Source of the DNA: an uncultured Angelakisella sp.
GTDB taxonomy: Bacteria; Bacillota; Clostridia; Oscillospirales; Ruminococcaceae
Assembly (NCBI GenBank): GCA_934524965.1
Contig: CAKSYU010000010.1
Location: 1 to 52,058, forward strand
DNA length: 52,058 nt
Reading direction: 5' to 3'
Below are positions 17,097 through 25,710 of this stretch, piece after piece; the first letter of the stretch is position 1; the number at the start of each line of letters is the position of its first letter. The notes under the pieces were generated by a model. It was not told the DNA's origin, made no database searches, and saw only the letters and a program-made list of their open reading frames with translations. The position numbers and the translations under genes are program-made.

Positions 17097-17701
17097 AGCG
17101 TCTCCTCCCTGTACAACCCGTGGGCAGTAATGTAATCCTCCACCGCGGGGGGAAGCTCGTCACAGGGTTCACCGGTACGCAGCTTTTCGCGTATCTCGGT
17201 GGAGGAGACCACCCGCACCGCATTATCCAAGAAAATGGTCAGCACGCCCTCCCGTGCCAGCAGCCTTGCCATCTGGTACAGGGCTTCCTTATCGTCCACC
17301 TCACGGCTGGCGACCGCCAGCGTGCACATTCTGCCCAGCGCCTGCCATTCCCGCCACGCGGTAAAGGTCAGGTAGTTATCCGTGCCCATGATGAGGTAAA
17401 AATCGTCCTCGGGGTAGATCTCCCGCATGTGCCGCATAGTATCGATGGAATAACTGACGCCGCCGCGGGTCAGCTCGTAGTCATCTGCCGCGGCGCCCTG
17501 TATTCCCTGCACCGCCAGACGGCACATTGCCAGCCTGTCCTCCCCTGCCGCCAGCTCGGGCGAAGCCTTATGCGGCGGGATAAAGGTCGGGATCACATGC
17601 AGGCAGTCCAGCCGCAGCTGCTTTATCGCCTGGCGGCACACCCCCACATGACCCATATGAATGGGATTGAAGGTGCCGCCGTAAAAACCGATCCTTGCCA
17701 C
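17093..17701 (-). CDS. nadD: Nicotinate-nucleotide adenylyltransferase
   Basis: A 202-residue nucleotidyltransferase. The N-terminal GGTFNPIHMGHV is the nucleotide-binding motif and SSTEIREKL near the C-terminus is the ISSTxIR motif. It makes deamido-NAD from nicotinate mononucleotide and ATP. It is 14 bases after the yhbY-like gene and overlaps yqeK by 4 bp. Confidence 0.95.
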   Translation of the reverse strand: MARIGFYGGTFNPIHMGHVGVCRQAIKQLRLDCLHVIPTFIPPHKASPELAAGEDRLAMCRLAVQGIQGAAADDYELTRGGVSYSIDTMRHMREIYPEDDFYLIMGTDNYLTFTAWREWQALGRMCTLAVASREVDDKEALYQMARLLAREGVLTIFLDNAVRVVSSTEIREKLRTGEPCDELPPAVEDYITAHGLYREETL

Positions 17702-17715
17702 TTCTCTCCCCTCCG

Positions 17716-18006
17716 TTACCGCAGTTCGATGATGGTCTTTTCGGGGTTTTTGCGGTACAGCGTCACCTTACGTCCCACTACCTGCACCACCTCGGCGCCG
17801 GTTGCTTCCGCCATGATCGCCGCCATCTCCCTGGGAGATTCCGGTGCGGTCTCCAGCACCGTCAGCTTGATCAGCTCACGGGCGGTCAGGGCATCGTCCA
17901 CCTGCTTTTGCAGGGTATCTCCCATGCCGTTTTTTCCCACCTGCAGAATTGCCTCCACGGTGTTGGCATAGGAGCGCAGCTTAGCTCTTGTTTTGGAATC
18001 CATCAT
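17716..18006 (-). CDS. yhbY: YhbY/YqeI-family CRM-domain RNA-binding protein
   Basis: A 96-residue CRM-domain protein with the family pattern ILQVGKNGMGDTLQKQ and a basic GRKVTLYRKN near the end. YhbY proteins bind pre-50S ribosomal particles and help assembly. It is five bases after rdgB. Confidence 0.92.
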   Translation of the reverse strand: MMDSKTRAKLRSYANTVEAILQVGKNGMGDTLQKQVDDALTARELIKLTVLETAPESPREMAAIMAEATGAEVVQVVGRKVTLYRKNPEKTIIELR

Positions 18007-18011
18007 ATTGT

Positions 18012-18605
18012 TTATTCTCCTTCTTTTCTGTCCTTCATCTTCTTATACAGCGCCGTCAGCGCACGTCCGCGGTGACTGATAGCGTCCTTGGCGGGACCGT
18101 CCAGCTCTGCAAAGCTGTGTTCTCCCACCATAAACAAGGGGTCGTAGCCAAATCCGTTCTCTCCGTGCAGCCGATGGGCAATGGTTCCCTCGCAGGTACC
18201 CTCACACTGAACAATATCATCTTCTCCGAACACGACGCAGATGGCACAGACAAACCGTGCCGTGCGCTTTTCATCGGGGACATTTTCCATCTCCCGCAGA
18301 AGCTTTTCGTTGTTATCAGCGGAATTGTGCCCTTCGCCGGCATAGCGGGCGGAATATACCCCCGGGGCACCGTCCAGCGCATCGACACACAAGCCGGAGT
18401 CATCTGCCACAGTGGGCAGTCCGGTCACACGGTAGATTCCCATTGCCTTGAGATAGGCATTTTCGGCAAAGGTCGTGCCGGTTTCCTCAATTTCAAGGTC
18501 CGGACAAATTGTGTCCTGTGGCAGGATCTCCCACCCCAACGGCAAAAGGATCCGGCGGAACTCCTCCACCTTGTGCTCATTTTTACTTGCCAGTATCAGC
18601 TTCAT
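18012..18605 (-). CDS. rdgB: XTP/dITP diphosphatase (RdgB/HAM1)
   Basis: A 197-residue HAM1-family enzyme starting MKLILASKNEHKVEEF. Conserved blocks are TVADDSGLCVDALDGAPGVYSARYAGEG and the late FGYDPLFMV plus SHRGRALTAL. It removes inosine and xanthosine triphosphates from the nucleotide pool by cutting them to monophosphate and pyrophosphate. It overlaps ftsY by 4 bp. Confidence 0.96.
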   Translation of the reverse strand: MKLILASKNEHKVEEFRRILLPLGWEILPQDTICPDLEIEETGTTFAENAYLKAMGIYRVTGLPTVADDSGLCVDALDGAPGVYSARYAGEGHNSADNNEKLLREMENVPDEKRTARFVCAICVVFGEDDIVQCEGTCEGTIAHRLHGENGFGYDPLFMVGEHSFAELDGPAKDAISHRGRALTALYKKMKDRKEGE

Positions 18606-19510
18606 GCTTCTTCCTCGTCCAACAGCAGAGCGCGGGCAAAGTCGGCGGCACTAAACGGTGTCAGATCGCCGATGCTTTCGCCGGTTCCTACAAACTTGAT
18701 GGGCAGCCCCAGTTGATCGCGAATGGCAATTGCCACACCGCCCTTGGCAGTGCCGTCCAGCTTGGTCAAAATAATGCCGGTCACACCACAGGCCGCAGCA
18801 AATTCCCGCGCCTGATTGAGCCCGTTCTGTCCGGTGGTAGCGTCCAGCACCAACAGCGTTTCCCGGCTGCAGCCGGGCGCTTCGCGCTCCAGCACGCGGT
18901 CGATCTTTGCCAGCTCCTCCATCAGATTCTTTTTGGTATGCAGGCGTCCCGCCGTATCGCAGATCAGCACATCGACATTTCTCGCCTTGGCAGCGGTGAT
19001 ACTGTCATACACCACAGCGGCAGGGTCGGCGCCCTCGGCATGCTTTATCATTTGGCAGCCCACACGGTCTGCCCATACGCCCAGCTGCTCACCCGCAGCC
19101 GCGCGGAAGGTATCCGCCGCGCCCAGCAGCACCTTTTTGCCCTGCCCCTGCAGCCAGTACGCCAGCTTGCCGATGGAAGTGGTCTTACCCACACCGTTGA
19201 CGCCGACCACCAGCACCACGCTGGGCTTGGTCTCGGTACGCAGCGGCTCGTCCGGCTCCATCAGCTCGGTCACGATCTCGCACAGGTTCTCCCGCAGTTC
19301 GCTGGAATTGATGCTCTTGCGCTTGATGCGCTCGCCCAGCCTGGAACAAATCTTGCCCGCGGTGGTCACGCCCACATCGGCAAGGATCAGGATCTCCTCC
19401 AGCTCCTCCAGCGTGTCAACGGTGATCTTGCCGGAGAAGTTATCCAGCTCAAGGCTCAGGTTCTGCTTGGTTTTCTTTACGCTTTTGCGGAAAATATCAA
19501 AAAATCCCAT
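18602..19510 (-). CDS. ftsY: Signal recognition particle receptor FtsY
   Basis: A 302-residue SRP GTPase. The N-terminal helical domain (about 1-95) is short, with no long acidic A domain, as is common in Firmicutes. The P-loop is VVGVNGVGKTTSIGKLA near residues 103-119, G-3 is CDTAGRLHTKKNLM, G-4 is ITKLD-like ILTKLDGTAKGG, and the last motif is KFVGTGESIGDL. FtsY docks ribosome-SRP complexes at the membrane. It is nine bases after smc. Confidence 0.97.
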   Translation of the reverse strand: MGFFDIFRKSVKKTKQNLSLELDNFSGKITVDTLEELEEILILADVGVTTAGKICSRLGERIKRKSINSSELRENLCEIVTELMEPDEPLRTETKPSVVLVVGVNGVGKTTSIGKLAYWLQGQGKKVLLGAADTFRAAAGEQLGVWADRVGCQMIKHAEGADPAAVVYDSITAAKARNVDVLICDTAGRLHTKKNLMEELAKIDRVLEREAPGCSRETLLVLDATTGQNGLNQAREFAAACGVTGIILTKLDGTAKGGVAIAIRDQLGLPIKFVGTGESIGDLTPFSAADFARALLLDEEEA

Positions 19511-19519
19511 CGTTTCTCC

Positions 19520-22500
19520 TTAGTTCAGGCTCTTGCCGAATTTCTTTTCCATCTCCGCCACATCAAGCCGCAGCAGCTTGGAGATGCCTTCCTCCTCCAT
19601 GGTGACGCCGTACAGCACATCGCCCTGTTCCATGGTGCCGCGGCGATGGGTGATGGAAATAAACTGGGTATGATCGGTCATGCGGTGCAGATAGGCGGCG
19701 AATTTGCCGACATTCACATCGTCCAGCGCCGCCTCTATCTCATCGATAAGTACGAATGGCGCAGGATTGACGCGCAGAATGGCAAAGTAGATGCAGATCG
19801 CCACAAACGCCTGCTCGCCGCCGGAGAGGGCGGAAAGGTTCTTGATGATCTTTCCGGGCGGCTGCACGATGATCTCGATGCCCGTTTCCAAAGGGTCGGT
19901 TGCATCGGTCAGGCGCAGCTCGGCATGTCCGCCGCCGAACAGCTCGCGGAAGATCTCCCCGAAGTGCCGGTTGATGCCGGCGAACCGCTCGGTAAAGATG
20001 GCGCTCATCTGGGCGGAAAGCTCGGTGATCAGGCGGGTCAGCTCTTTCTTGGCGTTTTCGGCGTCATCTATCTGCTCTTTCATAAAGCGGTAGCGTCCGC
20101 TTACTTCCTCGTATTCCTCGATGGCAGCGACATTCACCGCGCCCAGCGCGCGGATCCGCCCGCGCAGCTCGGTCAGCCGCTTCTGCGCCGCCGGAACATC
20201 TTCCAGCACGATCGCCTTTTCCGCCGCCTCGCTGCGGGTCAGTTCATATTCCTCCCACATCTTGGCGCTGATGCTGTTCTGCTGTTCCTGCATACCGGCG
20301 CTCTTTTCCTGCAGGCGGATCAGCTCATTTGCCGCCGCCTCCCGCTTGGAAATGGCATCGCTGTTTTCGCGGTTCAGCACATTGCGGCGCGCTTCCAGCC
20401 GGTCGCGCTGCCCGTCCGCTTCCCTGATATCCCGCCGCAGCGTTTCAATTTCGCTGCTGCCGCTTTGGGTGTCGGCGTTTATCGCCTCTATCTCCGCCAG
20501 AATGGCGGCATTTTCGGCGGTCAGCCGCTGCTGCCGTTCCCGCAGCTCCGTCAGCGCGGCTTCGCTGCCGCTCTGCTGGCTTTCCAGCTGCTCTATGGCA
20601 AGGCGGGCGGCTTCGCAGTCCTTCTGCCGTGTGATATCCTCCATCTGCAGGGCAGTCACGGTCTCCGCCGCTTCGTTCAGCTCCGCCGTCAGTCTTTCGT
20701 GCGCTTCGGCGTCCGCCGCGGCAAGTCCGGTCAGCCGCTCTACCTCCTCGGTCAGCCGCTTTACCAGCTCCCCGCCGGAGACCTTCTGCTGCCGCAGCTG
20801 TTCCACGCGGGCGGTCAGTTCGTCATATTCGCGCAGTGCCTGCTCGCTCAGGCGCTCCGCTTCCTCCACATTGGCGGCAAGGCGCTTTACCAGCGTCTCG
20901 GCGGAGATAAGATCCTCCCTTGCGGTTTTCTCCTCGGCTTCTATGCCGTCCACCGTCGCCTGAATGGTATCGGTCTCCCGACGCAGCTCGGTCAGCTGGT
21001 TTTCCAGCTCCTCCGCCTGCTTGCTGTATTTCTTCGCCTCGGCGGTCAGCGCGTCGATCTCTCCCCTGCGGGAAAGAATGGAAGCGCTTTTATTCACGGA
21101 GCCGCCCGTCAGGCTACCGCCCGCGTTTACCACCTGTCCGTCCAGCGTTACCACACGGTAGCGGTAGCCGTATGCCTTGGCAATGGCGGCTGCGGCGTCG
21201 ATATCCTCCGCCACGACGGTGCGCCCCAGCAGTGAGGCGATCACCTCACGGTAGCGGTCATCGCACTGTACCAGCTCGCTGGCAAGCCCTACATAGCCGC
21301 CCCGCTCCGCCATGCCGCTTTCCTTTATCGGGTGCGCACGGATATTGGTCAGCGGCAGGAAGGTCGCCCGTCCCGCGCCCCGCTCCTTCAGCAGCGCGAT
21401 GGCGCGCTTTGCCGCGCCCTCGTCCTGCACCACGATATTCTGGATCGCCGCGCCCAGCGCGATCTCCACGGCGGTGGAATAGCGGTTCTCGGTCTTGATA
21501 AGGCTGGAGACCGGACCGACAACGCCCCGCAGGGCGCCCGCGCCCGCCTGCTTCATCACAAACTTGACGCTGTTATTAAAGCTCTCGTAGTTCTTTTCCA
21601 GATCGGAAAGCACCTGCGCGCGCTGCAATTTTTCGCCCGCCAGCTTTTCGCTGTTCCTCTGGCGACTTTCCACCTCGGCTTGCTTTTCGCTGCGGCTTTT
21701 CAGCTTGTACAGGTAGCCATTCTTGCTGTTCTGCAGGCTTTGCAGCCGCTCCTGCAGCTCTTCGGCAAACGCCTTATGTCCGGCAAGCTCCTCACGCAGG
21801 CGGCTCAGGTTCTCGTCCTTATCCTTTGCCTGTCCCCGCAGCGCCTCCAGTCGGGTCACGGTCTCCGCCGCCAGCGTTCCGGCGGTCTCGGCGGAAAGCT
21901 CCGCCTTATGGATCTGCCCCTGCAGCTCCTCCCGCTGCATTGCTATGGCGCTCTGCTCCGCCGTCAGCCGGTGTTCCACCTGACGCTTTTGCTCCAGCGC
22001 TTTCTGGCTTTGCTCCAGCGTCCGGCTGGTTTCCTCGGCTTCCGCCTTGCGGGTCTCATACTCATCGCGCAGCGCCGCCAGTTTTTCCTCCATCTCACCG
22101 GCGGAAAGTACACTGCGTTCCAGCTCCTTTTCCAGCTCGGCAATGGTGCTGTTGTTATGCTCGATGTTATTCTGCATGACTGCCGCGTCTACCTTGGCTT
22201 GAGAGATGGCGTCCTCGTATTCCTTGATGCGACCGCGCTTATGCTCGATGTAAAGGTTCGCTTCCTGCGTCTTTTGCTGGATCTCCTCGATCTCCCGCTC
22301 GATCTCGTCCATGCGCTTCTGCGCCGTGGTCTTATCGTTGGCGGCAAGCAGGGTCTTATCCTCCAGCTCCGCCAGCTGCCGTCCCAGCTTTGCCAGCTGT
22401 TCCAGCCACAGGCTGATCTCCAGCGATTTCTTCTCCTCGGCAAGCACCACATACTGCTTTGCCTTTTCGCTCTGCGCCTTCAGTGGCCCCACACGGTCCT

Positions 22501-23095
22501 CCAGTTCCCGCATGATATCCCGCAGGCGCACCAGGTTATCCTCCGCCTGCTGCAGCTTTCTTTCCGCCTCGGTCTTGCGGTAGCGGAACTTGGAGATCCC
22601 CGCGGCTTCCTCAAAGATTTCCCGCCGCTGGGTGCTTTTCGCGCTTACGATCTCCGCTATCTTGCCCTGCTCGATGACGGAATAGCCGTCCCGACCGAGA
22701 CCGGTATCCATAAAGGTCTCGTTGATATCCCGCAGGCGCACCGGATTATTATTGATGCGGTACTCGCTTTCGCCGCTGCGGTACAGCCGGCGGGTGATGA
22801 CTACCTCATCGCTGTCGATATCAATGCTGCGGTCGGTGTTATCAATAAACAGGCTCACCCAGGCAAAGCCGGTCGGCTTGCGGGAAACGGAACCGCCGAA
22901 AATGACGTCCTCCATCTTCGCCCCGCGCAGGCTCTTTACCGATTGCTCGCCGAATACCCACTTGATGGCGTCGCTGATATTACTTTTGCCGCTGCCGTTG
23001 GGACCCACAATGACCGTGATCCCGTCGTCAAAGGTCAGCTTGGTGCGGTCAGGGAAGGACTTAAATCCCTGCATTTCCACCGCTTTCAGCTTCAT
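19520..23095 (-). CDS. smc: Chromosome segregation protein SMC
   Basis: An 1191-residue SMC ATPase, normal full length. Walker A is GPNGSGKSNISDAIKW near residue 35. Long coiled coils flank a hinge near 505-665 (GVVGPVSSLIKTEN, then GGSLTGGSVNKSAS). The C-terminal head has the ABC signature LSGGEQAFVAI and Walker B FVLIDEIEAALDD. SMC with ScpAB loads at the origin and compacts and aligns the chromosome arms. GGAGG is just before the ATG and a good promoter lies 64-92 bp upstream. Confidence 0.97.
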   Translation of the reverse strand: MKLKAVEMQGFKSFPDRTKLTFDDGITVIVGPNGSGKSNISDAIKWVFGEQSVKSLRGAKMEDVIFGGSVSRKPTGFAWVSLFIDNTDRSIDIDSDEVVITRRLYRSGESEYRINNNPVRLRDINETFMDTGLGRDGYSVIEQGKIAEIVSAKSTQRREIFEEAAGISKFRYRKTEAERKLQQAEDNLVRLRDIMRELEDRVGPLKAQSEKAKQYVVLAEEKKSLEISLWLEQLAKLGRQLAELEDKTLLAANDKTTAQKRMDEIEREIEEIQQKTQEANLYIEHKRGRIKEYEDAISQAKVDAAVMQNNIEHNNSTIAELEKELERSVLSAGEMEEKLAALRDEYETRKAEAEETSRTLEQSQKALEQKRQVEHRLTAEQSAIAMQREELQGQIHKAELSAETAGTLAAETVTRLEALRGQAKDKDENLSRLREELAGHKAFAEELQERLQSLQNSKNGYLYKLKSRSEKQAEVESRQRNSEKLAGEKLQRAQVLSDLEKNYESFNNSVKFVMKQAGAGALRGVVGPVSSLIKTENRYSTAVEIALGAAIQNIVVQDEGAAKRAIALLKERGAGRATFLPLTNIRAHPIKESGMAERGGYVGLASELVQCDDRYREVIASLLGRTVVAEDIDAAAAIAKAYGYRYRVVTLDGQVVNAGGSLTGGSVNKSASILSRRGEIDALTAEAKKYSKQAEELENQLTELRRETDTIQATVDGIEAEEKTAREDLISAETLVKRLAANVEEAERLSEQALREYDELTARVEQLRQQKVSGGELVKRLTEEVERLTGLAAADAEAHERLTAELNEAAETVTALQMEDITRQKDCEAARLAIEQLESQQSGSEAALTELRERQQRLTAENAAILAEIEAINADTQSGSSEIETLRRDIREADGQRDRLEARRNVLNRENSDAISKREAAANELIRLQEKSAGMQEQQNSISAKMWEEYELTRSEAAEKAIVLEDVPAAQKRLTELRGRIRALGAVNVAAIEEYEEVSGRYRFMKEQIDDAENAKKELTRLITELSAQMSAIFTERFAGINRHFGEIFRELFGGGHAELRLTDATDPLETGIEIIVQPPGKIIKNLSALSGGEQAFVAICIYFAILRVNPAPFVLIDEIEAALDDVNVGKFAAYLHRMTDHTQFISITHRRGTMEQGDVLYGVTMEEEGISKLLRLDVAEMEKKFGKSLN

Positions 23096-23158
23096 GGCAT
23101 CTCCTCCTGATTTTCTCTTTTATAGAAAAGATCGCATACTAACTCACTTTAGGGTAAT

Positions 23159-23187
23159 ATTATACTCCTTTTTTGCCCACTTCACAA
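23159..23187 (-). promoter_or_regulatory. Sigma-A promoter of the smc-ftsY operon
   Basis: -35 TTGTGA (23182-23187), 17-bp spacer, -10 TATAAT (23159-23164), reading leftward. It gives smc its own promoter and is divergent from the ferredoxin-like gene. Confidence 0.7.
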
Positions 23188-23217
23188 GAAAATCTTTTCT
23201 CTCCCCCGCATTTGCGT

Positions 23218-23223
23218 TATAAT
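23218..23223 (+). promoter_or_regulatory. -10 element of the ferredoxin-like gene
   Basis: Perfect TATAAT 28 bp before the likely ATG at 23252; the -35 region (23195-23200, TTTTCT) is weak, so activation by a regulator is possible. Confidence 0.55.
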
Positions 23224-23251
23224 GGTCGTACTACCGCAAGGAGGACTTTTT

Positions 23252-23938
23252 ATGATCCGTAGAATTATTGAAATAGATGGAGCAAAATGCACCGGCTGCG
23301 GCATCTGCGCCGCCGCCTGTCACGAGGGCGCTATCGGCATAGTAAACGGCAAGGCGCGCCTTCTGCGTGATGACTACTGCGACGGTCTGGGCGACTGTCT
23401 GCCCGCCTGCCCCACCGGCGCCATCACCTTTGTGCAGCGGGAAGCCGCCGCCTATGATGAAGCCGCCGTGCAGCAGAACAAGGCGGCAAAAGCCCCTGCC
23501 GCCCACGGTTGCCCCGGCTCGGCGCTGCGGCAGTTCGGGCGGGGAGCCGCACCCCATGCCGCTGCCGGCGCTTCCCCCTCGCAGCTTGCCCAGTGGCCCT
23601 GCCAGATCCGTCTAATCCCGCCCACGGCACCCTGCTTTGCCGGCGCGCACCTGCTTATTGCCGCCGACTGCACCGCCTACGCCTACGCTGATTTCCACCG
23701 TGATTTCATGCGGGGGCGTGTCACCCTCATCGGCTGCCCCAAGCTGGACGCCTTTGACTACGCCGAAAAGCTCACCGCCATTTTTGCCGCCAACGATATC
23801 CAAAGCGTCACACTGCTGCGCATGGAGGTTCCCTGCTGCGGCGGGCTGGAGCATGCCGCCCGCACGGCGCTTTCCGCCAGCGGCAAGGCACTGCCCCTGC
23901 GGGTCGTCACCGTGCGCACCAACGGCACCCTGAAGTAA
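23252..23938 (+). CDS. 4Fe-4S dicluster ferredoxin-like protein
   Basis: A 228-residue protein. Two 4Fe-4S motifs sit at the N-terminus: CTGCGICAAACHEGAIG and CDGLGDCLPACPTGAI. After an Ala-rich linker comes a domain with IGCPKLDAFDYAEKL and VPCCGGLEHA, whose conserved cysteines suggest another metal or cluster site. I start at the ATG at 23252, seven bases after AGGAGG; an in-frame ATG further up has no such site. This type is widespread in anaerobes, often near redox regulators; its partner is unknown. It runs opposite to the genes on both sides and splits the common rnc-smc pair. Confidence 0.85.
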   Translation: MIRRIIEIDGAKCTGCGICAAACHEGAIGIVNGKARLLRDDYCDGLGDCLPACPTGAITFVQREAAAYDEAAVQQNKAAKAPAAHGCPGSALRQFGRGAAPHAAAGASPSQLAQWPCQIRLIPPTAPCFAGAHLLIAADCTAYAYADFHRDFMRGRVTLIGCPKLDAFDYAEKLTAIFAANDIQSVTLLRMEVPCCGGLEHAARTALSASGKALPLRVVTVRTNGTLK

Positions 23939-23952
23939 CTTTATTACAGCAC

Positions 23953-23990
23953 AAAAGCCGGTACTCCTTTTACGGAATGCCGGCTTTTTT
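23953..23990. terminator. Bidirectional terminator between the ferredoxin-like gene and rnc
   Basis: AAAAGCCGGTACTCC...GGAATGCCGGCTTTTTT hairpin, with a T run on the right and CTTTTGTG on the left strand. Confidence 0.87.
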
Positions 23991-23996
23991 CTCATT

Positions 23997-24674
23997 TCAG
24001 CCCTCGCCCATCAGGGAAAGCGCCTCGTGCGCGGCTGCCTGCTCCGCGCCCTTTTTGCTGCGGCTCACCCCTCTGCCGATGACATTGCTGTTGAGGTGTA
24101 CCTCCACCACAAACTTTTTATCGTGGTCAGGACCCTCGGCGGAGACCAGCACATACTCCACCCGCTCCTCGGGGTTTTTCTGTATGATCTCCTGCAGGCG
24201 GGTCTTGTAGTCCACAAAGGGCGCCGCCTCGTGAGTCAGGTCCTCCTCCACAAAGGGCAGCACGAACCGCCGCGCCGCCTCCATGCCGCCGTCAAGGTAA
24301 ATTCCGGCGATCAGCGCCTCAAAGGCATCGCTGACGACCGAGGGACGCTCCCGCCCGCCGGTCTGCTCCTCACCGTGCCCCAGCAGCAGCTCCTCGCCCA
24401 GCCTTATTTTCTGCGCGAATTCAAACAGGCTCTTTTCGCACACCAGGCTCGCCCTTATCTTGGTCAGATCGCCCTCCGCCAGGTGGAACTTGTGGAAGAT
24501 ATGATCCGCCACGATGATGGAAAGCACCGCGTCGCCGAGGAACTCCATGCGTTCGTTGCACTCTATTTTCTGCCGGCTTTCATTGGCGTAGGAGGAATGG
24601 GTCAGCGCGCGCTCCAAAAGCGCCTTATCGTGAAAACGGTAGCCGATCCTCTCCTGCAAAGCCTCCATGGACAT
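23997..24674 (-). CDS. rnc: Ribonuclease III
   Basis: A 225-residue RNase III. The catalytic signature NERMEFLGDAVLS is near residue 40, a second acidic site lies in VSDAFEALIAGIYLDGG, and the C-terminus is a double-stranded RNA-binding domain (DYKTRLQEIIQ...GRGVSRSKKGAEQAAAHEAL). It matures rRNA and cuts double-stranded RNA. It lies 31 bases after plsX; fabD, fabG and acpP, often between them in other genomes, are absent here. Confidence 0.97.
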   Translation of the reverse strand: MSMEALQERIGYRFHDKALLERALTHSSYANESRQKIECNERMEFLGDAVLSIIVADHIFHKFHLAEGDLTKIRASLVCEKSLFEFAQKIRLGEELLLGHGEEQTGGRERPSVVSDAFEALIAGIYLDGGMEAARRFVLPFVEEDLTHEAAPFVDYKTRLQEIIQKNPEERVEYVLVSAEGPDHDKKFVVEVHLNSNVIGRGVSRSKKGAEQAAAHEALSLMGEG

Positions 24675-24705
24675 AACTGCACCTTCTTTTTTCAGTCAAA
24701 AGTTT

Positions 24706-25710
24706 TTATTCCGCCTCGGCGGTCTCGGCGGCAAGCTGGCTTTCCATCTCGCCGATGATATTGTTCTCGCAGCAGCTGATCGCCTGCCGGATCGCATTGT
24801 AAAATGCCTTGGCATCACTGCTGCCGTGTGCCTTGATGACCGGTTTTCTGGTACCCAGCAGCAAAGCGCCGCCGTATTCGGCGGAATCAAACTTCCGCTT
24901 GAATTCGCCCAGATCCTTCTTTACCACGGCAGCCGCCAGCTTATTGGGCAGCGATTTCATAAAGATGCCCTTGATCTCGCTCATAAAGAGCTTTGCCAGA
25001 CCCTCGGTGGTTTTCAGTATGATATTGCCGGTAAAGCCGTCGCAGACCGCTACATCGCAGCCGCCCAGCGGCACCTCGCGCGCTTCCACATTGCCAATGA
25101 AGTTGTAGCCCGCCTCTTTCATCAAGCCGTAGGCTTCCACCTGCAATTCGGTGCCCTTGGTCTCCTCCACGCCGATGTTCACCAGACCCACGCGGGGGTT
25201 CGGCACACCCAGAATACGCTTCATATATACCGAGCCCATCAGCCCGAACTGCCGCAGCATCTCGGGGCGGCAGTCGTGGTTCGCGCCGGAATCCAGCATC
25301 ATAAAACAGCCGTCCCTGCAGGGCACCACGGTACCGATGGCAGGGCGCTTCACTCCCTTGATTCGCTTTACGATCAGCGTACCGCCCACCACCAGCGCGC
25401 CGGTGCTGCCCGCGGAGACAAACGCCTCGCCCTCGCCGTCCGCCAGCATCTGCAGACCGCGCGCCATGCTGCTGTCCTTATACTGCTTCATAATGGCGGT
25501 CGGCTCCGACTCCATGGGGAAAACATCGGGTGCCTCGGCTATCGTCATGCCCTCCAGCGAAATGCCCAGCTCCGCCGCCTTCGCGCGCAGCTTTTCGCCG
25601 TCGCCGGTCAGCACGATCTCGCACTTCCAGCGGTCAGCCGCCATGCGGCAGCCCTGCAATACCGCGTCCGGCGCGTTATCGCCGCCGTATGCGTCTACGA
25701 TCACTCTCAT
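24706..25710 (-). CDS. plsX: Phosphate acyltransferase PlsX
   Basis: A 334-residue PlsX, starting MRVIVDAYGGDNAPDAVLQG. It converts acyl-ACP to acyl-phosphate for phospholipid synthesis. Conserved blocks are STGALVVGGTLIVKRIKGV, DSGANHDCRPEML and VCDGFTGNIILKTTEGLA. The start overlaps the end of trmFO by 4 bp. Confidence 0.96.
   Translation of the reverse strand: MRVIVDAYGGDNAPDAVLQGCRMAADRWKCEIVLTGDGEKLRAKAAELGISLEGMTIAEAPDVFPMESEPTAIMKQYKDSSMARGLQMLADGEGEAFVSAGSTGALVVGGTLIVKRIKGVKRPAIGTVVPCRDGCFMMLDSGANHDCRPEMLRQFGLMGSVYMKRILGVPNPRVGLVNIGVEETKGTELQVEAYGLMKEAGYNFIGNVEAREVPLGGCDVAVCDGFTGNIILKTTEGLAKLFMSEIKGIFMKSLPNKLAAAVVKKDLGEFKRKFDSAEYGGALLLGTRKPVIKAHGSSDAKAFYNAIRQAISCCENNIIGEMESQLAAETAEAE

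Noticed and set aside
20121..20963. Ser/Arg-rich plus-strand frame inside smc
   Set aside because: Low-complexity composition is the mirror of the coiled-coil codons of smc; no start signal or family match.
18509..21235. Plus-strand reading frame of 908 codons opposite ftsY and smc
   Set aside because: It is antisense to two clearly conserved genes, has no recognisable domain, and long antisense frames are expected in GC-rich coding DNA. The same holds for frames at 14001-16271, 6646-8898, 21332-23110, 34879-37137, 38115-40652 and, on the minus strand, 48515-51403.
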